6,042 bases of DNA from CAZWUL01 sp964636625 (lineage in GTDB: Bacteria; Atribacterota; Phoenicimicrobiia; Phoenicimicrobiales; Stramentimicrobiaceae), in assembly GCA_964636625.1 (NCBI GenBank), contig CAZWUL010000061.1, positions 1 to 6,042 on the forward strand. The letters run 5' to 3'. Shown here piece by piece: positions 1 through 6,000 of this stretch. The notes below the pieces were generated by a model that saw only the letters and a program-made list of their open reading frames with translations, did not search any database and had not been told where the DNA came from. How positions within the stretch are numbered: position 1 is the stretch's first letter; the number at the start of each line of letters is the position of its first letter. The position numbers and the translations under genes are program-made.

Positions 1-25
1 TTAGTTTTAATTTATATTGATGTGA

Positions 26-1753
26 TTATACTGCTACTCTTAATACTTCGTCAATGGTAGTAATCCCTTCTAATGCTTTTTCAACCCCGCTGTCCAGAAG
101 AGTGCGCATGCCATTTTTGATAGCAGTTTCTTTTATTTCATTACTGGAAGAATTTTTCATAATCATGGAACGTATTTCATCATCAATGCGAACTATCTCA
201 AATATGGCGGTTCTCCCCCTATATCCTGTATTTTTGCAATAATCACAACCTTTACCACGATAAAGCTTTAATTTTCCAGGTTCGGGAACCTTAAAATTAA
301 CTTTCAGGTTTTCCAGAACATCTTCTCCAGGTGTGTACTCTTCAATACATCTGGGACAAATCTGACGCACTAGCCTCTGGGCCATAACACCTATGACTGA
401 AGAAGAAATTAGGAATGGGGCAATACCCATATCCATCATTCGGGTAAGTGAACTTACTGCATCATTAGTATGTAATGTGCTAAAAACAAGATGTCCGGTT
501 AGGGCAGATTGAACAGCTATATGTGCTGTTTCCGAATCTCTCATTTCGCCTATCATGATTATGTCAGGGTCCTGTCTTAATATAGAGCGGAGAGCATTTG
601 CGAAAGTCAAATTTATTTTTGGTCTGACGTTAATCTGGTTTATTCTTTCTAACTTATACTCAACGGGGTCTTCAACAGTAATAACATTTTTTCCAATGGA
701 ATCGATTTCAGTAAGAGCCCCGTACAGGGTGGTACTTTTTCCGCTTCCTGTGGGACCGGTAATAAGAATAATCCCATAAGAAGATTTAATCATACCACGA
801 AATTCTCCCAACTGTTTCTCTGTGAATCCTACACTATCGAGAGAAATCACACCTTGACTTTTGTCCAAAAGACGCATAACTATTTTTTCTTCATAAACAG
901 TTGGAATAGACGATATTCTTAAATCCACTTCCCTGGCTCCAAAACGAAGTTGGAAGCGGCCATCCTGGGGTAAACGACGTTCAGCGATATCCATTCGCGA
1001 CAATATTTTAATCCTGGAAATTATCGCCGGTTTGATTCTGGCAGGTAACATTCGTACATCATGCAGTATACCGTCAATACGATATCTGACCAATAATCCT
1101 CTTTTGTTAGGTTCCAGGTGTATATCACTCGCCCTTTCTTTAATGCCCTGCACTATAATCATATTAACCAGTTGAATAACCGGCGCTTCCTGGCTGATTG
1201 CTTCCAATGCTGAAAGGTTGACTTCATCACCGTATTCAGTAACATTAGAGACATCAACCTTTTCCAGGATGTCATCAAAATGTCCTCCTACTTCGTAGTG
1301 AGTACTCAAGACATTAGCAATATCTTCCTCGCTAGCAAATTTTGGATTGACGTCCATTTTAGTGTATTCCTTGATGTAATCAATAGTATTTACATCCAGG
1401 GGATTAGCCATGGCAATTGTAAGGGTATTGTTCTCTTTACTAAGGGGGACAATTTTATAGCGTACCGCAATTCTTTTGGGAATAACCGAAACAATTTCCG
1501 GATCAAGTATGACATCTTCTAGCTCGATATATTCCGCTTCATAGACATGTTGCAATGCCTGTAAGAGCTGTTTCTGGGTAATAGACCCCTGGCTAACCAG
1601 AATTTCTCCAATTTTCTTTTTATTGTCAGCCTTTTGAATTTCCAGTGCCTTTTTTAACTGCTCTGAATTTATCATTCCCTGATTTATGAGAATTTCGCCC
1701 AATCTTAAATTTGATAAGTAGTTTTTTTGTTTATCCTCAATTGCCATATACAA
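26..1753 (-). CDS. pilB: Type IV pilus extension ATPase PilB (GspE/PulE family)
   Basis: This is a cytoplasmic hexameric ATPase of the secretion superfamily that powers pilin assembly at the inner-membrane base of a type IV pilus; type II secretion GspE is the close alternative. The 575 residues match full-length PilB. Residues 17-70 form an MshEN domain with two RLG...L...G...L...L..Q-type motifs (17-40 and 47-70) known to bind cyclic di-GMP. The ASDIHLEP segment is at 208-215. Walker A GPTGSGKST is at 333-341, the Asp box VEDPVEY at 360-366, Walker B with catalytic E403 (IGEMRD) at 401-406, and the His box at 419-432. A zinc site is formed by C466/C469 and C503/C506, which is typical of PilB/GspE and absent from PilT. 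It starts 23 bases after rpsA and probably shares its transcript. The start is TTG at 1753 or, six bases later, ATG at 1747. Confidence 0.95.
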   Translation of the reverse strand: MYMAIEDKQKNYLSNLRLGEILINQGMINSEQLKKALEIQKADNKKKIGEILVSQGSITQKQLLQALQHVYEAEYIELEDVILDPEIVSVIPKRIAVRYKIVPLSKENNTLTIAMANPLDVNTIDYIKEYTKMDVNPKFASEEDIANVLSTHYEVGGHFDDILEKVDVSNVTEYGDEVNLSALEAISQEAPVIQLVNMIIVQGIKERASDIHLEPNKRGLLVRYRIDGILHDVRMLPARIKPAIISRIKILSRMDIAERRLPQDGRFQLRFGAREVDLRISSIPTVYEEKIVMRLLDKSQGVISLDSVGFTEKQLGEFRGMIKSSYGIILITGPTGSGKSTTLYGALTEIDSIGKNVITVEDPVEYKLERINQINVRPKINLTFANALRSILRQDPDIIMIGEMRDSETAHIAVQSALTGHLVFSTLHTNDAVSSLTRMMDMGIAPFLISSSVIGVMAQRLVRQICPRCIEEYTPGEDVLENLKVNFKVPEPGKLKLYRGKGCDYCKNTGYRGRTAIFEIVRIDDEIRSMIMKNSSSNEIKETAIKNGMRTLLDSGVEKALEGITTIDEVLRVAV

Positions 1754-1758
1754 ATTTG

Positions 1759-1763
1759 CTCCT
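1759..1763 (-). promoter_or_regulatory. Ribosome binding site of pilB; leaves start choice open
   Basis: AGGAG on the minus strand lies in the short rpsA-pilB spacer. It is 5 bases from the TTG at 1753 and 11 bases from the ATG at 1747. Spacing favours the TTG slightly, codon preference favours the ATG; the proteins differ only by two N-terminal residues. Confidence 0.6.
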
Positions 1764-1776
1764 ATGCTATCTAAAA

Positions 1777-3789
1777 TTATTTTTTCTTAAAATTTAAGAT
1801 ATCTCCAAAAACATCCCCTAATAAAATCCTATCACTATCCTGTTTTTTGTTATAATCATTTATTAGCTGTTTTTGTTCTTCTTTTACTGCTCTTCTAATG
1901 CTTAAACTAATCTTTTTCTTATTTTCATCAATTTTAGTAATAAGTGTTTGCACAGTATCCCCAACTGATAATACACTTTCAGGATTTTCTATTCTTTTAT
2001 GGGATATTTCTGAAAGCGGGACCAGTCCATCAATATTTTCTTCCAGGTTAACAAAAGCCCCGAAATCGGTAATATTTACCACTTTTCCTTCAATCAGGCT
2101 GCCTACTACATATTTTTTACAGATATCGCTCCAGGGATTGGGCATGAGTCTTTTCCGGCTTAGAGTTAACTGTAACTTCTCTTTATCAATTTCAATAATC
2201 TGTAATTCAACCTGGTCTCCTCTTTTAAAAACCTGGCTGGGGTGTTTTATATCATCCCAGGATATTTCTGAAAACGGCAAAAACCCCTCAATTTCTTCAT
2301 CTAAAGCTACAAAGACACCAAAATTCTTTATTCTCAGAATAGTGCCTTTTACTTTATCATTTACCTTATATTTACCTTCAATACCTGACCACGGATTGGG
2401 TAGGGTTTGTTTTCTGCTTAGAAAAATAATTCTATCATTTTTATCAATTTTAATGACCTTAAGAGGCATAATGGCATATTTCTTTAAAACACTAGAAGGT
2501 TTTTCAATATATTTCCAGTCAATTTCTGAGAGATGGACAATGCCAGTGACACCAGGTTCTAATTCTACATTAGCACCATAGGAATTAATTTGAGTAATTT
2601 TTCCTTCAACTGTATTTCCTACTGCATATTTATCTTCAATAGTTTTCCAGGGATCATCCATAAGCTGTTTTAATCCCAGGGATATTTTCCGGTTTTCTTT
2701 ATCAATATCCAGTATTCTAACTTTAATTACCTCGTTTTCAGAAAGAATATCCTTTGGCTCCCTGGTATAAGCCCAGGACATATCAGATATATGTAATAAT
2801 CCATTTAATCCCTCTTCTAATTCAATGAAAGCACCGAAATTTTTTATACTTAACACTTTTCCATCTACTTCATCGCCGATGCTGAATTTTTCATCCACAA
2901 CATCCCAGGGATTAGGAGTTAATTGCTTAACACTAAGAGATATTTTTCTCTGTTCCTGGTCATAATCGATGACTTTTACTTTTATATCATCACCTTTTTG
3001 CAACAGCTTCAAAGGATCTTTCATATCCTTCCAGGTAATTTCGGAAAGATGCAATAGCCCTTCTATTCCACCAATATCAACAAAAGCTCCAAAATTAGTA
3101 ATATTTACAACCTTTCCATCCAGTACCTTATCTACTTCCAGGATAGAAAGGGTCTTTTGTTTTAAAGCTTCCCTTTCCTTTTCCAGAACAAGCCGGTGTG
3201 ACAATACAATATTATTTCTGTTCTTGTCCAGTTTTAAAATGTGGAAAGAAAGTTTTTTACCTATATATTTATCTAAATCTTTCTCTTCAATAAATTGCTG
3301 TTCCACATGAGATAGCGGGACGAAAGCTTTAACACCCAAATCAACAATAAGACCATTGCTGTTTTTTTCTACTACTTCACCCTGAATTGTCTTCTTACTC
3401 TTATAGGTATTAATTAATTGATCCCACAAAAGAATATCACGTGCTCTTTCGCGAGATAACAATATCTGACTATTTTTCTCATCCACTTTTAAGATATAGA
3501 CATCAATTTCATCATCAATTTCAAGTGAATGGCTGACCTTATCCTGGCCTCTGGTAAAAATAGATTCTTCAGTAGCAGGAAGGAATCCTTCCATCTTATA
3601 ATTAATATCAACCAGATATCCTTCATCATCTACTTTAACTACTTTTCCCCTGGTTATTTCTCCTCTCCTGATTTTTTTGAACCCGTCCAATGAATCATTC
3701 ATAAGATCATTCATTTGAGCCTGGTCCTGTTCTTCTTTTGTTTCTTGAATTTCTTGTTTTTCTTCAATTGCATCGTTCTTGTTTTCCAT
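1777..3789 (-). CDS. rpsA: 30S ribosomal protein S1 with seven S1 domains
   Basis: S1 binds mRNA on the small ribosomal subunit and helps initiation on structured or weak-SD messages. After a charged Glu/Gln/Lys-rich N-terminus (1-40), seven S1 OB-fold repeats are visible at about 43-114, 131-198, 219-288, 303-374, 389-460, 475-546 and 561-632. The conserved Gly of the first strand is at 48, 137, 225, 310, 396, 482 and 568. Domains 1 and 2 are divergent, like the ribosome-anchoring domains of E. coli S1; domains 3-7 carry the NFGAFV-like and GLLHLSE-like RNA-binding motifs and are joined by near-identical linkers with a conserved Pro-Trp (NPW at 293-295, 465-467 and 551-553; DPW at 379-381). 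At 670 residues it is longer than the 557-residue, six-domain E. coli protein. Domain 5 has SYGA in place of NFGA. The gene lies between ygfA and pilB; no cmk neighbour or IspH fusion is present. Confidence 0.93.
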   Translation of the reverse strand: MENKNDAIEEKQEIQETKEEQDQAQMNDLMNDSLDGFKKIRRGEITRGKVVKVDDEGYLVDINYKMEGFLPATEESIFTRGQDKVSHSLEIDDEIDVYILKVDEKNSQILLSRERARDILLWDQLINTYKSKKTIQGEVVEKNSNGLIVDLGVKAFVPLSHVEQQFIEEKDLDKYIGKKLSFHILKLDKNRNNIVLSHRLVLEKEREALKQKTLSILEVDKVLDGKVVNITNFGAFVDIGGIEGLLHLSEITWKDMKDPLKLLQKGDDIKVKVIDYDQEQRKISLSVKQLTPNPWDVVDEKFSIGDEVDGKVLSIKNFGAFIELEEGLNGLLHISDMSWAYTREPKDILSENEVIKVRILDIDKENRKISLGLKQLMDDPWKTIEDKYAVGNTVEGKITQINSYGANVELEPGVTGIVHLSEIDWKYIEKPSSVLKKYAIMPLKVIKIDKNDRIIFLSRKQTLPNPWSGIEGKYKVNDKVKGTILRIKNFGVFVALDEEIEGFLPFSEISWDDIKHPSQVFKRGDQVELQIIEIDKEKLQLTLSRKRLMPNPWSDICKKYVVGSLIEGKVVNITDFGAFVNLEENIDGLVPLSEISHKRIENPESVLSVGDTVQTLITKIDENKKKISLSIRRAVKEEQKQLINDYNKKQDSDRILLGDVFGDILNFKKK

Positions 3790-3802
3790 GAGATTAACAT
3801 TT

Positions 3803-3809
3803 CCTCCTT
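3803..3809 (-). promoter_or_regulatory. Strong but distant Shine-Dalgarno of rpsA
   Basis: AAGGAGG on the minus strand is a near-perfect anti-SD match, but 13 bases separate it from the ATG at 3789, longer than the usual 5-9. No in-frame ATG, GTG or TTG lies between. An ATG 11 bases upstream of the start is out of frame and too close to the SD. Further upstream, a TATAAT at 3921-3926 could be a -10 box in the 176-base ygfA-rpsA gap, but I see no good -35 for it. Confidence 0.55.
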
Positions 3810-3965
3810 CATTGCTGTGCCAATCTTATCATAAATTATTTAAATATTCTATGCTTGATTATGCACCGCTCTTTTGTTGTTATCGTATTTTCTCAGCTAA
3901 TTTTAAGAAAATCGATTTATATTATATGTTATATATAAAAATATTGCTTATATTGTTTAAACTTT

Positions 3966-4562
3966 TTACCTTTTATCTTGGTTTGTCTGTATTATTCTTT
4001 CCTCAGTAATAATGCAATCAACTGGCATATCATTTTTTTCTAAAGAAAGTTCTTTGACTATCTGCATTTCAAAAGCAAGACCGATTGTACAGGCACCTTT
4101 TGATAGTCTTTTCAAAAATCGGTCATAATAACCTCCGCCTCTTCCCAGGCGATGGCCTTTTTCTGAAAATGCGACACCAGGGACAATAACCAGGTCTAAA
4201 ATATCTGCTGGAAAATATCTTTGAAATTCTTCTTTTGGTTGAAATATCCCTAAACTACCAGGAGCAATTTCTGTTTCGTAATTTTTTATAAGGGAGGGAA
4301 TTATTTCATGTTTATCTTGAATAATAAGAGGTACAAAAACTTTTTTATTTGTCTTCAGAGAATATTCAATAATTCCCCGCGTTTGAACTTCTGAATTGGT
4401 GGAAATATATAGCATAATTTTTTCTGATTGTTGGTATTTATCACTTTTTATCAATTTTTCGGCTATCTTAATACTCTTATCATAAATAGCCTGTTTGGTC
4501 AGCAATCTTCTTTTATCTAATAATAGCTTCCTGAGAGATTGCTTGTTTAACTTATTTATCAT
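3966..4562 (-). CDS. ygfA: 5-formyltetrahydrofolate cyclo-ligase (MTHFS)
   Basis: Also called fau or 5,10-methenyltetrahydrofolate synthetase, this cytoplasmic enzyme uses ATP to convert 5-formyl-THF into 5,10-methenyl-THF, returning stored folate to one-carbon metabolism. The 198 residues are the normal family length. Visible family marks are the basic N-terminal helix LRKLLLDKRRLL (10-21), YISTNSEVQT (52-61), PGSLGIFQP (101-109), the ligand-binding stretch VPGVAFSEKGHRLGRGGGYY (127-146, followed by DRFL) and the C-terminal MPVDCIITEE (179-188). The ATG at 4562 places the N-terminal helix where the family has it; the next Met is residue 50, so no shorter start is plausible. There is no recognisable SD. 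It follows the structured RNA at 4614-4830, the arrangement seen for ssrS-ygfA in many bacteria, and is followed by rpsA. Confidence 0.93.
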   Translation of the reverse strand: MINKLNKQSLRKLLLDKRRLLTKQAIYDKSIKIAEKLIKSDKYQQSEKIMLYISTNSEVQTRGIIEYSLKTNKKVFVPLIIQDKHEIIPSLIKNYETEIAPGSLGIFQPKEEFQRYFPADILDLVIVPGVAFSEKGHRLGRGGGYYDRFLKRLSKGACTIGLAFEMQIVKELSLEKNDMPVDCIITEERIIQTNQDKR

Positions 4563-4587
4563 AATACAATCTACTACTTATTGTCAA
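4561..4587 (-). promoter_or_regulatory. Promoter-like TTGACA box reaching into the ygfA start
   Basis: A consensus -35 TTGACA occupies 4587-4582. TATTAT follows after 15 bases (4566-4561), or TTATGA after 17 bases (4564-4559). Either -10 overlaps the ygfA ATG, so a transcript from here would start inside the coding region or nearly leaderless. It may be chance; ygfA could instead be read from the RNA gene promoter upstream. Confidence 0.3.
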
Positions 4588-4613
4588 TAGGGGAATTTAT
4601 AATTAAAATAGAA

Positions 4614-4830
4614 TACCCCGCTATGACGCTAACTTCAAGTTTTGATACCTATCCTCAGACAGGTGGACATCTACCCGGATGTTTCATACTTCCAGTTAAT
4701 TAACGGTTTCGCTAATCTTAGGTCATCCTTTTCAGGAAAGCCACAGGCCTGTATTACGCACCCGGAGATCGATTTCCTTTTTTAAAAGTGTTGGGTCAAA
4801 ACTATTCAGTTTCGCGTCCACAGCAGGGTT
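4614..4830 (-). ncRNA. ssrS: Structured non-coding RNA, probable divergent 6S RNA
   Basis: 6S RNA binds sigma-70 RNA polymerase by mimicking an open promoter. Seen here: the 5' segment (4829-4814) pairs with the 3' segment (4629-4615) in a 15-bp closing helix with one bulged G at 4818, and a second perfect 8-bp helix (4803-4796 with 4645-4638) stacks inside. Beyond it the 5' side is an A/T-rich unpaired stretch, and the 3' side folds into small hairpins at 4647-4664 (7 bp, TGAG loop) and 4668-4681, as in a 6S central bubble. A TCCT-GAAA-AGGA tetraloop hairpin (4726-4737) lies in the apical part. The 5' CCCTGCTGTG resembles the start of many 6S RNAs. It sits directly upstream of ygfA, the classic ssrS neighbour, and has its own promoter. 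At about 217 nt it is longer than usual and its apical region is not a simple long hairpin, so another structured RNA family remains possible. Confidence 0.58.
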
Positions 4831-4851
4831 ACTTATCATTTTCTCAAATTC

Positions 4852-4880
4852 AATATAGCACATTTTTCTGTAAAATACAA
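4852..4880 (-). promoter_or_regulatory. Sigma-70-type promoter of the structured RNA
   Basis: On the minus strand, TTGTAT (4880-4875) and TATATT (4857-4852) are separated by exactly 17 bases, and TGC immediately precedes the -10, giving an extended -10 motif. Initiation would be expected near 4845, about 15 bases before the closing helix of the RNA, which fits a short 5' leader that is removed or left single-stranded. Confidence 0.55.
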
Positions 4881-4910
4881 TATATATAGTACTCCATCAA
4901 GGGGCAAAAA

Positions 4911-5128
4911 TAGTATTTAGTATGTAGTATCGGGTATTGAGTCTAAAATACAGTAATGAGTAATAAAGACAGTTTTTGGTTTTTAATTCTTGGTTTTTGG
5001 TTTAAAAAACGTATTACTTATAGCGTATAACGTTTTAATACAGTAATGAGTAACGAGTAAACAGTGATAAGGAATAAAGAAGGTTGTTAGTTTACAGTTT
5101 TTAGTTTTTAGTAAAAGACATAAATACA
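4911..5128 (+). repeat. Degenerate tagtat/gagt and gtttttagt modules, first cluster
   Basis: 4911-4963 is a run of tagtat, gtagtat, tattgagt and cagtaatgagt units; 4971-5003 repeats tttttggttt. The 17-mer aatacagtaatgagtaa occurs exactly at 4947-4963 and 5037-5053. A gtttacagtttttagttttt segment follows at 5086-5113. Between them, arms AAAACGT (5006-5012) and ACGTTTT (5030-5036) could form a 7-bp hairpin. Confidence 0.7.
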
Positions 5129-5167
5129 ATTCAAGATAATAATTATACTAATACTGGAAGTTTAAGT

Positions 5168-5207
5168 GGATGAGATTGCTTCGTCACTTCGTTCCTCGCA
5201 ATGACAA
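5168..5207 (+). repeat. 40-bp palindromic-type intergenic repeat, copy 1
   Basis: Identical over 40 bases to the copy at 5435-5474. ATTGC and GCAAT near the two ends can pair around an 18-base core rich in TTCG/CTTCG. The core resembles small palindromic repeats with GTCATTGCGAGGA that I recall from many unrelated bacterial genomes; that likeness is from memory, not from a search. Confidence 0.85.
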
Positions 5208-5377
5208 GATAGTATCGAGTATATAGTATGTAGTATTGAGTCTAAGATAAGAATAAAAAATAACTAACAGATGAAAACAGTGTTCTTATCTTGTTCTTTT
5301 ACTAACTACTAACTACTAAATAAGTATTGAGTCAAGAATACAGTTTACAGTTATCGGTTTTCAGTTAAATGCAAAAT
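5208..5377 (+). repeat. Degenerate tagtat/gagt and gtttacagt modules, second cluster
   Basis: 5208-5249 repeats tagtat, cgagtat, gtagtat and tattgagtctaa, the last also present in the first cluster at 4936-4946. 5301-5320 has the same type of unit in reverse orientation (actaactactaactacta). AAGATAAGAA (5244-5253) and TTCTTATCTT (5283-5292) form a perfect 10-bp inverted repeat around a 29-base loop. 5341-5377 is a gtttacagt...agttaaatgcaaaat segment. Confidence 0.65.
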
Positions 5378-5434
5378 AAAAGTAAAAATACTCAATATTG
5401 AAAAAAGTTTTATTTAAAGTATGTGGGTATATGC

Positions 5435-5474
5435 GGATGAGATTGCTTCGTCACTTCGTTCCTCGCAATGACAA
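5435..5474 (+). repeat. 40-bp palindromic-type intergenic repeat, copy 2
   Basis: Exact 40/40 match in the same orientation to 5168-5207, with start points 267 bases apart. The flanks are not identical, so the pair is not simply a recent tandem duplication of a long segment, although both copies are followed by tagtat-type sequence. Confidence 0.85.
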
Positions 5475-5551
5475 TATAGTCGTTGGTCGTTGGTATTTAG
5501 TATTCAGTTAGAATAGAATAGTAGTTTTTGGTTTTTAGTTAAATACAAAAT
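5475..5551 (+). repeat. Degenerate tagtat and gtttttagt modules, third cluster
   Basis: Contains cgttggtcgttgg, tatttagtattcagt and tagaatagaatag units, then tttttggtttttagttaaat. The 15-mer agttaaatacaaaat at 5537-5551 matches agttaaatgcaaaat at 5363-5377 in 14 of 15 positions. Confidence 0.65.
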
Positions 5552-5581
5552 TCAAAGAAAAATCAAGTTTTTTGAGAATTT

Positions 5582-5626
5582 CCCTCTCCCCTTGTCACCT
5601 TCACCCTCCCCCCTCGAAGGGGGAGG
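5582..5626. repeat. C-rich/G-rich hairpin element
   Basis: The plus strand is C-rich from 5582, with ccctctcccctt followed by accctccc. CCTCCCCC (5605-5612) and GGGGGAGG (5619-5626) form a perfect 8-bp hairpin with the loop CTCGAA. No T-run follows on either side, so it is not a standard intrinsic terminator. The minus strand has several runs of three or more G. Confidence 0.75.
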
Positions 5627-5715
5627 AATTGAAATAGGATGATCCTGCTCTAAAGGGGAAGAATTGGAGCAAGCTATCAGTTAATATTTTTAATATCTTA
5701 AATTGTCAATATTCC

Positions 5716-5746
5716 ATTCTTCCAGATATCTATTCCCACAGTATTC
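5716..5746 (+). repeat. attcttcca...attcccaca element, copy 1
   Basis: ATTCTTCCA (5716-5724) and ATTCCCACA (5732-5740), followed by a base and TATT. The same two 9-mers with identical spacing of 16 bases occur at 5937-5961. Confidence 0.6.
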
Positions 5747-5781
5747 ACATTATACGTTATACAAAATACTTAATAATTTTT

Positions 5782-5839
5782 TTGTCATTGCGAGCCTGCC
5801 TTTAACTACTGTTAAGAGGTAGGCGTGGCAATCTCATCC
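5782..5839 (-). repeat. Variant inverted copy of the 40-bp repeat with a replaced core
   Basis: In reverse orientation the outer 13 bases (5782-5794) and inner 12 bases (5828-5839) match the ends of the 40-bp repeat exactly, but the 15-base core is replaced by 33 bases. These form a 12-bp hairpin with one bulge: 5795-5806 pairs with 5811-5823 around the loop TACT. The stem contains two G-T wobbles, and complementary changes have kept it largely intact. Confidence 0.75.
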
Positions 5840-5936
5840 ATTGCTGCCCACATTCTTTGTCTAAAAACTGATAACTATCTTTCACTTATCCCAACAAATT
5901 TTATTCTTTCCCATTCTTGCATCCTTCCATCATTGC

Positions 5937-5967
5937 ATTCTTCCAAGCACTTATTCCCACACTATTT
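5937..5967 (+). repeat. attcttcca...attcccaca element, copy 2
   Basis: ATTCTTCCA (5937-5945) and ATTCCCACA (5953-5961) repeat the element at 5716-5740 with the same spacing and a different 7-base middle. Upstream, 5908-5936 has further related cattcttgcatccttccat units. Confidence 0.6.
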
Positions 5968-6000
5968 ACTACATACTATATACTGGATACTAAATACTCA
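5962..6000 (-). repeat. Reverse-oriented tagtat array running into a gene end
   Basis: Units actatttac, tacatactatatac and ggatactaaatactca are the reverse complement of the tagtat/gagtattta arrays to the left. The array overlaps the stop codon of the partial gene at 5990-6042. Confidence 0.6.

Larger units (their letters stand above)
4881..5989. other. Gene-free intergenic block of mixed short repeats
   Basis: About 1.1 kb with no credible coding region on either strand, no tRNA-like cloverleaf and no transposase remnant that I can see. It is AT-rich and built mainly from recurring modules: tagtat/gagt arrays, gtttttagt segments, a 40-bp palindromic-type repeat, a C-rich/G-rich hairpin and an attcttcca element. 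The individual parts are listed separately. Confidence 0.8.

Noticed and set aside
1898..2581. A 227-codon open frame on the plus strand inside rpsA
   Set aside because: It is antisense to the S1 repeats; its Ser/Leu/Phe-rich, periodic translation simply mirrors the 258-bp repeat unit of rpsA, and the rpsA frame has clear protein homology.
3779..4009. A 76-codon plus-strand frame across the ygfA-rpsA gap
   Set aside because: It overlaps both flanking genes in antisense and its translation is low-complexity Leu/Phe/Tyr-rich from AT-rich DNA.
4560..4830. Tetrahydrofolate riboswitch upstream of ygfA
   Set aside because: The conserved THF riboswitch cores I know are not recognisable, the element is roughly twice as long, and its terminal helix closes about 50 bases before the gene without reaching an expression platform.
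4614..4830. SRP RNA, tmRNA or RNase P RNA
   Set aside because: The SRP GGAAG-type loop, the tmRNA tRNA-like CCA end and the RNase P GAGGAAAGTCC core are all absent.
5168..5474. CRISPR array suggested by two identical 40-bp repeats
   Set aside because: Only two direct copies exist, 267 bases apart, with other repeats between them and a third copy inverted; there are no uniform spacers and no cas genes.
5600..5635. Intrinsic terminator at the C/G-rich hairpin
   Set aside because: The stem is strong, but neither strand has a following T-run, and it lies inside the repeat block far from any gene end.
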